Assembly: GCA_900660155.1 (NCBI GenBank)
Contig: CABFPE010000198.1
Coordinates: 297,383-361,382, forward strand
Reading direction: 5' to 3'
Length of the DNA stretch: 64,000 bases
DNA from: Hofstenia miamia
Taxonomy: Eukaryota; Xenacoelomorpha; Acoela; Hofsteniidae
Shown: piece after piece, positions 51,301 through 62,665 of the stretch
Numbering within the stretch: position 1 is the first letter of the stretch
Layout: each line of letters opens with the position of its first letter
Notes under the pieces: model-generated
Told to the model about the DNA's origin: nothing
Database searches by the model: none
What the model saw: only the letters and a program-made list of their open reading frames with translations
Translations under genes and position numbers: made by a program

Positions 51301-51661
51301 ACGGGTAAAAATAGAGTCAGGGCTCAGTAATGGCATCAGATCACAGAATTGAGAAATGCAGAATTACATATAAGGTAAAGTTGTACATCAGTGGGTGGTG
51401 AAGTAGATCGCAGTCAGGGGAAATCCATCCCAGCTGACTCACACCCAGTGGAAAAACAAAACCAAATACAATAAGAAAACATTATAACAGTTCTGTATCA
51501 TGTTGCAATCACCAAGTAAATGGGTGACCACCTTAGTAGGCGCACAAACTTCACAACTGGAGTACATCTCCAAACATTGATCCATCTGCACAGATTAACA
51601 GAATGGAGTAGATAGTTTAACTGACACTCCAGAATGTCCAGGAATCACGTCAGGGTCACCA

Positions 51662-52128
51662 TGTAGAATCAGCAGTCTGCATCTAGCAGCTTGAGCAGTA
51701 CAAGGTTGTGAAGAATTACCAATGCTGAGAGCAGCCCATATTCTAACAAAACAAATGAAGATTGGTGGTTCGCCAGTTTCACTGTAGAAAAATTAAATGA
51801 TCCTTTCCAAAGTGGCAGTTCAGGTAGCGACCAATTCACACAGCATCTCACTGAAGCCAAGTCATTAGAATCCATCCTTACCATCCAAGGTGCTAATTGT
51901 GTGTCTCAAGTTTAATAAAACAAATTTAGCTCAGTGTTTGTTATTTCAGCTCATGTAATAAAGATATTAAATAATGTCTAATTACCATGTATTTGTGTAT
52001 GCCAATGGCATAATATATTTGCATTGTGTGATAGTATGTGCATGTATGATTGATAGATTTAGTAGTTCTTTTATTCCCTATGCCTATTCATAGCCTAAAG
52101 TAACCACAATATGGGCTCACATCTGTCA
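51662..52128 (-). repeat. LTR of gypsy fossil C (approximate ends)
   Basis: The inner border is set by the primer-binding-site-like TGGTGACC at 51654-51661 (minus). The outer border is placed at TGACAG (minus) and is less sure. The partner LTR is not in the visible sequence. Confidence 0.6.
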
Positions 52129-52549
52129 AGGAGCAAGTTATTACCCCAGGCACAGTGGAGTTCCTCCCACATTATTGCCGGATCTTACAAGTTTATTATC
52201 ATATTAACAATACCAGATCTAAAAAGGTTAGTAATGTAATAATGAAAGATAAAGCAAATGTTATCCAGTGAGAACAAAATTTATTTGACATTTGATAACA
52301 GTAAGTTCCCTATTTATTACAAGAAAAGGTAAATATTTACTGTTTTACAAAAATTCACTTGTTTCCCTTGCAAATTAAACAAGCAATTACACATAATCTC
52401 TAATTTGGGGGACAGCTACTAAATTTGAAACTTAAGTTTGAAAAACTACAAATTAACAAAATCACTAAATCAAAGGTAGTGAATAGCACCAAATTAATTA
52501 GAGAGTGCCAATAATTGAATAAATAAAAATAAAGAAGGGCCCTGAGTGA
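52129..52549. other. Unassigned AT-rich stretch between two gypsy fossils
   Basis: No domain recognised. It lies between the LTR of fossil C and the point where fossil D stops being readable. Confidence 0.4.
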
Positions 52550-54440
52550 ATCTACAGTATCTGCTGAATGGTGTGTTAAATGTACAAATGAGAGATGATT
52601 CATCAGTTAAGGGAATGTGCCAGTAACAGTTTGCTAGATCAAAAACAGTAAAATATTTCTTCTTATTGAAGAATTCCTTCAATCTTGCTGATGATGGTGG
52701 ATAATTTTACTCACAAATTATTGATTTATTCAAAGTCTTGTTGTCAAATGTGAGGCAAAGATCACCTTTTGATTTCTCAACTACCAACATTCTTCCTACC
52801 CACTTTGTAGGATCTTCCACTTTCGAAATGATTCCTGCTTCTTCCAATTCTAGTAATTTGTTTTTAAGTTTAGGAATAATTGATAGCGGAAATCTTCTTG
52901 GTGGGGCATTAATGCCTTTGCTGAATTTTCGACGGGAATTTCATAAAATTGACTAATTTTCCCATATCCATTAAAGACATCATCGTAATTTTTAAGCATC
53001 TTTCCAATATCATTTCCTGGCCTGGCATTAGAGTTGACTGTTAGAAACTCCCAGGCCTTACCTAAAAGGAGCATTCACAGTTGACCTTCTAATACTGTGT
53101 ATCTCATTGCAATGAGTGTTTTTAAACTGAACACTGAGCAGTTCACAATGGAGGGATGTTTTTAATCCAAGTATAGGCTTTGAGTTAGTTGCCAACTATG
53201 AGGAAGCGTGCTTTTAATTTTTTATTATTTCTAATCAACTTTGATAGGTAAAGTTGTTTCACCAATAACAGGGATTCTTTGGCCGCCATATCCAGTTAGT
53301 TTTCCATTGCTCTTGTTAATGCTAATTCTGGAATTAGTTTTGGCTTCGATCTCTTGTAGAACAGAAAATGGCAAAACGTTGCATTGTGCTCCAGAGTCCA
53401 CCTTCATGTCTATTGGATAATTGTAAACTTTGACTGATGTTCTGATTTCATTCTTGTAATCATTTGACCTTCGCAGCGTGTCACACTCATATTCTGCTTC
53501 GATTTCACTACTGCTTGATTCATCTATTTCATCCAGCTTCTGTTTATGATGGTTGTTGTAAAATGTCCTTTGATTTGATCTGCATTTTCTAGCAAAATGA
53601 TTTGTTTTACCGCACTTCTTGCAGATTTTCCCAAATGCTGGACAACTTCTCGCTTTATGAACGTTTCCGCATTGTCTGCATTCATATTCAAGGCTTCTAT
53701 CATTTCCAGAGTGGTAAACATTTCTACGAATTGCATCACATTCATGTTTAATTAAAGGGTTCTCCTCATCATTGGGTCCCTTCATTATTTTTAAGTGATT
53801 CAGCGTTTCTTTTGATGCTCTGCTAAATGTAATCACTTTCTAGAGCATAATATTTGACTCCCTCAGAAGTCGTTCCTGCAACTGCGCATTTTCTGTTGTC
53901 ATGATAATTCTATCCCGAATAAGGCTGTCTTCTAGGTTCCCAAAATTACAGTTTTTGCATCGAGTTCGGAGTAGATTTACGTATTGATCGATTTTCATTG
54001 AAGATCTACCAGTGGTATAGAATTGATAGCGCTCAAATACTTCATTTGTCCCACGTGAGAAGTGATCGTCGAACTTCTTCAAACCATCTTCAAATTTAGA
54101 TTTGTCTTCAGTGCGAGACCAAATAAAATTTTCGAATATCTCGTTCGCCTGTTCGCCAATACATAGGAGAAGAATTCCTATTCGCACTTTGCTGGATTTT
54201 TCATTTTCTTCAATTGCATCTCTGCGTTTTCAACATCGAGGAGAAGTGGCTTTAAAGAATCCAAAGACATCTGTCACCATGTATTGAGAATTAATACAAT
54301 TAGGTTAAAAACTTTATTATAAAACGTTATAATGTAATTACAACACTTATATAGGTAAAGCATTCCGCAAGCTGTTGGGTTCATTACATGTGTTGTTGAC
54401 CTTCAGTATTTACCTTGCAACTTGTCATACATGTAGCACA
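52550..54440 (-). mobile_element. Ty3/gypsy-type LTR retrotransposon fossil D (5' part)
   Basis: Minus strand. 5' LTR 54280-54440, primer-binding-site-like TGGTGACAG, gag start (MSLDSLKP), gag (53840-54187), zinc knuckles and aspartic protease (53231-53836, with CKKCGKTNHFARKC and a VDSGAQ motif), and the beginning of RT (about 52494-53074, with FDLANCYWHIPLTDES). The 3' part is missing. Broken in about four or five places. Confidence 0.8.
54280..54440 (-). repeat. 5' LTR of gypsy fossil D
   Basis: 161 bp, same length as the plus-strand copy at 42719-42879 and inverted relative to it, with about nine differences counted by eye. Confidence 0.85.
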
Positions 54441-54876
54441 GATGTGTTTGGAAGACATTTATGGTACCTGGGTACAGATATTATTTAGCCGCTCACTTTC
54501 CAATCCAATGCCGACAAAGACTATATCAGAAATGAAGAAAGAGAAACCAGAGTTGAACAAAAGGAAATGGATACCCTCCAGAGAAACTTTGTTCCACCTT
54601 CTTATTGGAGATCTGTGCTCAAAAGAATCGCTTAATTTATTTGATATTCTTCACATCTCAAAGCAATTTTTGGATTATCCAGCTTGTGAATGGAAAACCA
54701 ACACATCTTACAAAAAAGAATTGGAAACTGTGTTAAAGCTTAGTGTTGTAAATGATTCTGCTGAACGTGCAATCAAGTTGATTACTGACTTCAATTCCGA
54801 ATTAACTAACGACGAGATTCAGAAACAGGCTTTACTACAGTGCGTGGAGCGAGATCGACAAGGTGCTATTTAGTAA
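54441..54876 (+). CDS. Unrecognised ORF (about 140 codons), upstream of fossil D
   Basis: An open frame runs from the LTR border to a TAG at 54871-54873. Charged, helical residues include WKTNTSYKKELETVLKL, VVNDSAERAIKLITDFNSEL and DEIQKQALLQCVERDRQGA. It has no start codon of its own after the LTR, so it is the 3' part of something the LTR element interrupted. It resembles a conserved C-terminal tail rather than random sequence, but I cannot name the family. A host exon or a transposon-encoded protein are both possible. Confidence 0.35.
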
Positions 54877-55850
54877 TTAATAACAGAAACAGCAGCTGTT
54901 ATTGATATATACAGTAGATGTATAATGTAATATGCAATCAATCATCTTGGTTGGTCTTTTACTTTTTATCATAAAATATATAATGCATATTGCTTAAAAA
55001 TAATATAAAAAAACTTATCACAGAAAAATGAAAATTATTTGTGTTTTTTATGACATATTATTCAAAGCGAATTTATAACAAAACGAATTTATAGCAAAAC
55101 CAATTTAAAGAAAATTATTTAGCAGAATTAATAATTACATTCTGTGAACTCCAAAATCCTTAAATTCCAGGAAATATTTGAAAATGCAATGTTTAAAGTC
55201 ACCTAGAGAGCACACCAGACGGTTCATTTGATAATATGAGACATTCATAGAATAGCAGAGAATTGCCATAATCGATGATGATAATTAAAAACGACCTTGC
55301 AAAGGATTTTTAAGACAGGACCAAAATTTGAAGATTTTTTTCAAATTTTTGGAAAATTTTATAACTTTAACGCCTTTGCGCTACCTCTAAACGTTGTCCG
55401 TTTATGGTAAAATTTCATATTTAGAAGTTTCTCGTCAAGCCTCACCGAAAAGCAATGAGCACCTAAACATTTCAAAACCTCGATTTTTTTGAATCACCCT
55501 AATATAAATAAAATTCGAATAAAATATTCAAATATCATATACAAAATCGAAAATATACATATTTTTTGTCTTCATCCGTTTTAAGGGACAGGCCGATTTT
55601 CAAAAATTTCAAAGAATTTTCTCCAACCTATTAGCAAATTTAAACATCTTGGTGTGAGTAGCGTAACGAGTATAAGAAAAGGTCAAGTAAAATGTCTATT
55701 GTGCACCAAAAGATGCAAGTATATATAGTAGTGTGCTATTAACCATACATGCCAGACCACGGCAATTTATGATGACTGTTTACTAGTTCTGTGGTTAGCT
55801 TGACACGCACCTGTAAAGGTATACCTGATCAACCCACATCTCTCTTCCCA
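54877..55850. other. AT-rich stretch, nothing recognised
   Basis: No ORF, repeat or RNA gene that I can support. Confidence 0.6.
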
Positions 55851-55855
55851 ACCTT

Positions 55856-58221
55856 CTAGGATGACATGTAAGCTCCATAGAAATCAGTCTTTTCTTGTGT
55901 AGGTTTTCCGTTATTCAGGAATATTTTTTGACTGTTTATCACCTGAGGAGGATGGTACGTAGGGGGATTTCCATTTTCAGCCTGCTTCAACTGATCGTCG
56001 CTAAAGTAATAATAATATCTCTGCCTTTTGTGTAGCAAATTATAGGAAAGCAGTTTCAAATACTGTCGACTTCTTCTTATCAGCATTCCTTCACCAAGTT
56101 TTAAAGAAATATGATCTTGATGGATTCGCAAGCCAGATGATTGTACCTGGTTTGCCGATTTCCATTTAGAATTAGAGCGCGATCATTAATCTTTAGTGGG
56201 AGGGGGAGGGGGAAGGGGGAAATGAGTTTCTTTTGTCTTTATGTGACTTTGGTGTTTTCACGTACCATTTCGTTGTGTTGCTTAATCTTTGGCCTTCGAT
56301 TCTTTACTAGTAGAGATAGTTTTGTTGGCAAATCACGGCAGTGTAGTAGTTGTCACGATGTGACTCTTAGTCCCAGGAAAGAAAGGTTGTTATGAAGAAG
56401 TAATGCGTATTCAGGATAATAACTTCACTTAAAGATTTTATTCATGATGTGGACAGCTCTTTCAGCAAATCCATTTGATCTTGGGTAATAAGGACTGGAA
56501 GTGATCAATCTTATAGAATAGTCATTGCCGAACTCTAACTTTTGGCAAGATTTTACTGGACTATAATCAGCCATTATTGTAGCAGGTATTCGAAAATTTG
56601 AAAATATCCTTTTCAACCCTTTTGTGATTGCTAAGGCCCGGTAGTTCTCTCTATATGATAAATCTGGAGTAATAATCTATTACAACAAGAAAACTGAATG
56701 CCTCAACATGGAATATGCCAAAGGCGATTTTCTTCCATGGCAACGCTGGTATGTTGTGGATGATCATGTGCTGTTTTCTTTGATAGCATCAAATTGGCAT
56801 CATTCACATCTATCGGTATACTCTTTAAATTTTTTGCTTAGATTAGGCCAGTAGTAAAATAATTTTGCTTTCCTATTCATTTTATCAGCTCCGCTGTGTG
56901 ATTCATGTATTGGTGCCACAATATTCTTTTGTAATTCAGATGGTATTGTGATCTGATTGGATCTCATTAGAATTCCTTTATTGATGTGCAATTTATATCG
57001 CATCTTCCAATAAGTCTTGAGAGCTGGCTCAACAAGAGATACGTGTTCTGGCCAATGAGTGTTTACAAAGTCGTGTAGCCTCTTCATTTTTGTGTTCGAC
57101 TGGCTTGAATTCCGTAGTAGATTGCAAAATTCTGTTGTTACTAGTGAATTAATTTCCATGTCCAATTGGTGTACAGCTCATGCTAAGTCATCATTCAGTT
57201 CATTTGCCAATTGATCAACTTCTTCATTTGGCAAAATAATTCGAGATAGTGTATCTGCGGCGAATAGTTGTTCTCCAGGTGTATACATCAATGTAATATC
57301 TTGGTAGGTATGCAACGCCAGCATGAGTCTTTGAATCCTAGGAGGTGCTAAGTGGATAGCCCTCTTGTGAAGGGGTCTCCAGAGATTTGTTATCGGTATG
57401 AACTGCTAAGCGAACACCACAGATGTATTCATGGAATTTCTGACATACAATGGTCAGAAGTTCTTTTTCTACCTGGAAATATTGTGGTTCACACTGTGTG
57501 AGCGTATTCGCAGAGTCTTCCTTCTTGCATGAAACAAGCTCGAAGTCCATATTGAGAAGAATCCACTTGTAGAACTGTTAATGCGCAATCTTTATCAAAA
57601 TGCTTCAATGCAGGAGGAGATATTAAAGTAGATTATATTTTTTCAAAGTCTAGTGGGTGCTCATCTTGCCAGTTCCAATAGCGCTCTGCATTTGTAAGAT
57701 CTCTCAATGGATGCGTTATGTCTGATAATTTTAGAATAAAGGAACATAGAAAATTTGCCATTCCTAGAAGCTCTGATTTTTCTTCATCTGCTTGGGATCC
57801 ATTTTTGCCTATCATAAAACCCATGTATTTTACTTTTTTCTTATTTATATTGAAATTTCTTTAAGTTGAATTATATTTTGTTGATTATGGCACATTCATG
57901 AACGGCAGACAAGGCTTCGATGTGACTTGATTCATCATTAGTCACTACACATATATCATCATGAATGACAATTACATTTGGTAGGTCCCCAAATACCCCA
58001 TCGACCATTTGTTGCGCCTTGTCGGAAGCTAATGCAAGACAATTGGGTAGCCTTTTCCACTGGTACCTTCCAAACGGAGTATTAAAGGTGCAGAGAGGGG
58101 AGTGTATTATGCCAGAATGCGTCTGAAAGCTCGATGACGTTGAAAACACACTTACCATTGAAAAATGATCGCATAGTTGCATTTGATGGAGAGTTGCGGG
58201 GTTCGCGAATAGCTGCGGCAC
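55856..58221 (-). mobile_element. Ty3/gypsy-type pol fossil E
   Basis: Minus strand, 5' part absent. Parts: RT (57871-58221, with CTFNTPFGRYQWKRLP), RT/RNase H connection (57633-57824), RNase H (57338-57550), integrase zinc-binding region (56800-57165), integrase core (56425-56616, with SPYYPRSNGFAE) and a C-terminal stretch (55856-56131). No LTR found. Broken in roughly six places. Its right part lies in the inverted repeat and so is repeated at 62666-64000. Confidence 0.8.
56198..56219 (+). other. G-quadruplex-like G-run
   Basis: GGGAGGGGGAGGGGGAAGGG and two further Gs: four G-runs separated by one or two A, fitting the G4 pattern. Striking in an AT-rich setting, near the integrase end of fossil E. 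Confidence 0.85.
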
Positions 58222-58679
58222 TCAGTTCGTTTGTGTGCAGAGTCAATCTTAACATTACAAGAAATTTAAACAGTGCTATGTGACGTCATCAAGTAACTAG
58301 TGAAAGTGCGGCGTAGATTATACACTATGCTTAACTGTAAGTGAAAGAGGTTTTTTACAATTTTATACATCTTAAAATTAATAGATTAACTAGCTCATCA
58401 TCAATTGTTTAAATGCGATTGGTTTACTATGCAATGTAAAAAAAAATTTGTTCGTAGCCATGGTTCTTCACCCGTCAAAATTTTGCAAAAAATTTTATCC
58501 CATATGTCAATTTATAAAGGGAAAAATGAACTACATGCAATTGAATTTAATTTCATGAAAACGCCAACTAGCGGATGTTCAATTACATCATCAATTCTAA
58601 TTGGTTAACGCTAGTACTATATAATAATGTAAAGATCGCATCTGTATCATTTGAAATTCTTCCGTCAATTTCGCATTTG
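58222..58679. other. AT-rich stretch between fossil E and a tentative exon
   Basis: Small ORFs only (for example 58405-58608), with no recognised domain. Confidence 0.5.
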
Positions 58680-58799
58680 ATGAATTTAAGGGTTAAGTCT
58701 TGCGAGCAAGGGAAATACCTTAAATTATTAAACATTGAAGAGCATCACGACAAATTTTTTCCAGCAATTTCTATAATAGACGCTCGGCTAAATTCATCC
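58680..58799 (+). CDS. Tentative first exon of an unrecognised gene
   Basis: ATG at 58680, 40 codons (MNLRVKSCEQGKYLKLLNIE...) ending at a consensus GTAAGT donor (58800). Upstream codons are also open. The composition is balanced and not low-complexity. The phase at the donor (0) does not match the acceptor at 59746, so a linking exon or another gene would be needed. Mirrored at 62088-62207 on the other strand. Confidence 0.3.
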
Positions 58800-59746
58800 G
58801 TAAGTTTTATCTATATTTGATTTTTAAATGCTGGAGGCCCAAAAAAGGAATTTTTTGCAAATTCAATTTCTTTTCATATCTGTCAACAGCTAGTATTAAC
58901 ATGATCTTAATTATAGCTATTTCGATTATTTATCACAGTAAAAGTTTCCTGTTTTGTTTTCATTTTCCAATTAGAATTTTGAACTACATGAAAAGCTTTA
59001 AAAATACCTTTATTACTGTTAAACGTCCTTTGCTCATAAAGTTACTGAAAAGGTTTATTTATGTCTTTATATCCGTATCTCTAGTTAATTGAATTTGCTA
59101 ATTAATAAAGTAGTAAATTTTAATGAAATATTATTTTATTAAAATTTTAATTTTCTCTGACAGATAAGTTTAAACTAAAAAAAAGTGATTTATATTATTT
59201 TGAATTATGTAATTTTTACATTGGCAACGAACCTGCAAATGTTTACATCAGACGTGTAAACCGGGTTGGGGTCGAAATTTTATGACCGGCCAGTTGTAAC
59301 CAGTTGGAAACCGGTCAAAAAAGCCAGTAAAACAACAAAAAATTTACTTGCATAAAGCCCATTCTTTAAAAAAATTACTTTTTCTAAATTTAAGTACCGT
59401 ACCCAACTTGTAATCTGCACTTTATCACTTTTCCTGAATATTTAGACCTCAATTTTAATTTCTTTTGTTATAAACATGGTATCATAAATTTCATTTTCTA
59501 AGTCATTAATTAACACATCTTAAATTATAGCTTTGTGGTGATTAAATAAATATATGATATAGATATAAGTGCATCTTGTGCACTTACAGTATATGTAAGT
59601 AAATTTATCATAAATTTCATAAAATCATTTGAAATTATATGTTAGTTCTATCAATCAAACAATGCAAGTTTATTTTGTGATATTCAATATGTGTATACTT
59701 GATGTGAATTTTAAAATTATTTTTTTTTAATTTTGGCTATTGGTAG

Positions 59747-59943
59747 ATTATATTGATGATCAATTTAATACATTTAGAATATCTGACCGGTTGTTGAAGC
59801 CTCTTGTAGAATATCTTTACAACTTGGATTGTAAAGCCAAGATTGCTGGCTACTCCCCTGTGCATGTTACAACATTTGTTGAATGTATTCAGTCGTTGGG
59901 AATATCATTCAATGTCTATGTAGACAGTGAAAAGCCAAAGCCA
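59747..59943 (+). CDS. Tentative exon of an unrecognised gene, cut by the gap
   Basis: After a pyrimidine-rich TTTTTTTTAATTTTGGCTATTGGTAG (acceptor AG at 59745-59746, long T-run before it) an open frame reads YIDDQFNTFRISDRLLKPLV, then EYLYNLDCKAKIAGYSPVHV and TTFVECIQSLGISFNVYVD up to the N run. The text looks like real protein. I considered septin because of the YIDDQF string, but the rest does not fit. Confidence 0.4.
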
Positions 59944-60943
59944 NNNNNNNNNNNNNNNNNNNNNNNNNNNNNNNNNNNNNNNNNNNNNNNNNNNNNNNNN
60001 NNNNNNNNNNNNNNNNNNNNNNNNNNNNNNNNNNNNNNNNNNNNNNNNNNNNNNNNNNNNNNNNNNNNNNNNNNNNNNNNNNNNNNNNNNNNNNNNNNNN
60101 NNNNNNNNNNNNNNNNNNNNNNNNNNNNNNNNNNNNNNNNNNNNNNNNNNNNNNNNNNNNNNNNNNNNNNNNNNNNNNNNNNNNNNNNNNNNNNNNNNNN
60201 NNNNNNNNNNNNNNNNNNNNNNNNNNNNNNNNNNNNNNNNNNNNNNNNNNNNNNNNNNNNNNNNNNNNNNNNNNNNNNNNNNNNNNNNNNNNNNNNNNNN
60301 NNNNNNNNNNNNNNNNNNNNNNNNNNNNNNNNNNNNNNNNNNNNNNNNNNNNNNNNNNNNNNNNNNNNNNNNNNNNNNNNNNNNNNNNNNNNNNNNNNNN
60401 NNNNNNNNNNNNNNNNNNNNNNNNNNNNNNNNNNNNNNNNNNNNNNNNNNNNNNNNNNNNNNNNNNNNNNNNNNNNNNNNNNNNNNNNNNNNNNNNNNNN
60501 NNNNNNNNNNNNNNNNNNNNNNNNNNNNNNNNNNNNNNNNNNNNNNNNNNNNNNNNNNNNNNNNNNNNNNNNNNNNNNNNNNNNNNNNNNNNNNNNNNNN
60601 NNNNNNNNNNNNNNNNNNNNNNNNNNNNNNNNNNNNNNNNNNNNNNNNNNNNNNNNNNNNNNNNNNNNNNNNNNNNNNNNNNNNNNNNNNNNNNNNNNNN
60701 NNNNNNNNNNNNNNNNNNNNNNNNNNNNNNNNNNNNNNNNNNNNNNNNNNNNNNNNNNNNNNNNNNNNNNNNNNNNNNNNNNNNNNNNNNNNNNNNNNNN
60801 NNNNNNNNNNNNNNNNNNNNNNNNNNNNNNNNNNNNNNNNNNNNNNNNNNNNNNNNNNNNNNNNNNNNNNNNNNNNNNNNNNNNNNNNNNNNNNNNNNNN
60901 NNNNNNNNNNNNNNNNNNNNNNNNNNNNNNNNNNNNNNNNNNN
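59944..60943. other. Assembly gap (1000 N)
   Basis: Round-number spacer at the exact centre of the inverted repeat. Confidence 0.97.
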
Positions 60944-61140
60944 TGGCTTTGGCTTTTCACTGTCTACATAGACATTGAATGATATTCCCAACGACTGAAT
61001 ACATTCAACAAATGTTGTAACATGCACAGGGGAGTAGCCAGCAATCTTGGCTTTACAATCCAAGTTGTAAAGATATTCTACAAGAGGCTTCAACAACCGG
61101 TCAGATATTCTAAATGTATTAAATTGATCATCAATATAAT
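60944..61140 (-). CDS. Mirror copy of the tentative exon at 59747-59943
   Basis: Exact reverse complement in the right palindrome arm. If the palindrome is an assembly artefact, this is the same exon listed twice. Confidence 0.35.
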
Positions 61141-62087
61141 CTACCAATAGCCAAAATTAAAAAAAAATAATTTTAAAATTCACATCAAGTATACACATAT
61201 TGAATATCACAAAATAAACTTGCATTGTTTGATTGATAGAACTAACATATAATTTCAAATGATTTTATGAAATTTATGATAAATTTACTTACATATACTG
61301 TAAGTGCACAAGATGCACTTATATCTATATCATATATTTATTTAATCACCACAAAGCTATAATTTAAGATGTGTTAATTAATGACTTAGAAAATGAAATT
61401 TATGATACCATGTTTATAACAAAAGAAATTAAAATTGAGGTCTAAATATTCAGGAAAAGTGATAAAGTGCAGATTACAAGTTGGGTACGGTACTTAAATT
61501 TAGAAAAAGTAATTTTTTTAAAGAATGGGCTTTATGCAAGTAAATTTTTTGTTGTTTTACTGGCTTTTTTGACCGGTTTCCAACTGGTTACAACTGGCCG
61601 GTCATAAAATTTCGACCCCAACCCGGTTTACACGTCTGATGTAAACATTTGCAGGTTCGTTGCCAATGTAAAAATTACATAATTCAAAATAATATAAATC
61701 ACTTTTTTTTAGTTTAAACTTATCTGTCAGAGAAAATTAAAATTTTAATAAAATAATATTTCATTAAAATTTACTACTTTATTAATTAGCAAATTCAATT
61801 AACTAGAGATACGGATATAAAGACATAAATAAACCTTTTCAGTAACTTTATGAGCAAAGGACGTTTAACAGTAATAAAGGTATTTTTAAAGCTTTTCATG
61901 TAGTTCAAAATTCTAATTGGAAAATGAAAACAAAACAGGAAACTTTTACTGTGATAAATAATCGAAATAGCTATAATTAAGATCATGTTAATACTAGCTG
62001 TTGACAGATATGAAAAGAAATTGAATTTGCAAAAAATTCCTTTTTTGGGCCTCCAGCATTTAAAAATCAAATATAGATAAAACTTAC

Positions 62088-62207
62088 GGATGAATTTAGC
62101 CGAGCGTCTATTATAGAAATTGCTGGAAAAAATTTGTCGTGATGCTCTTCAATGTTTAATAATTTAAGGTATTTCCCTTGCTCGCAAGACTTAACCCTTA
62201 AATTCAT
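62088..62207 (-). CDS. Mirror copy of the tentative exon at 58680-58799
   Basis: Reverse complement in the right palindrome arm, with the same donor and reading frame. Confidence 0.25.
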
Positions 62208-62665
62208 CAAATGCGAAATTGACGGAAGAATTTCAAATGATACAGATGCGATCTTTACATTATTATATAGTACTAGCGTTAACCAATTAGAATTGATGAT
62301 GTAATTGAACATCCGCTAGTTGGCGTTTTCATGAAATTAAATTCAATTGCATGTAGTTCATTTTTCCCTTTATAAATTGACATATGGGATAAAATTTTTT
62401 GCAAAATTTTGACGGGTGAAGAACCATGGCTACGAACAAATTTTTTTTTACATTGCATAGTAAACCAATCGCATTTAAACAATTGATGATGAGCTAGTTA
62501 ATCTATTAATTTTAAGATGTATAAAATTGTAAAAAACCTCTTTCACTTACAGTTAAGCATAGTGTATAATCTACGCCGCACTTTCACTAGTTACTTGATG
62601 ACGTCACATAGCACTGTTTAAATTTCTTGTAATGTTAAGATTGACTCTGCACACAAACGAACTGA

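Larger units (their letters stand above)
44011..52128 (-). mobile_element. Ty3/gypsy-type LTR retrotransposon fossil C
   Basis: Minus strand. Right-hand LTR about 51662-52128 (end CA, followed by a TGGTGACC primer-binding site). Then a low-complexity leader and gag (49788-50726), aspartic protease region with a DTGA motif (49178-49426), RT (about 48237-49080), RNase H (47858-48253) and integrase with a DHGPQF motif (46462-46968). A further ORF region of unknown nature lies at 44181-45333. The left end is lost in the gap. It is broken in roughly ten places, with many parts still long and open, so middle-aged rather than ancient. Confidence 0.8.

Noticed and set aside
59747-59943. Septin GTPase exon, suggested by the YIDDQF string
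   Set aside because: Septins continue with a different block (arginine-rich, then HCCxYFISP). The following residues here do not match.
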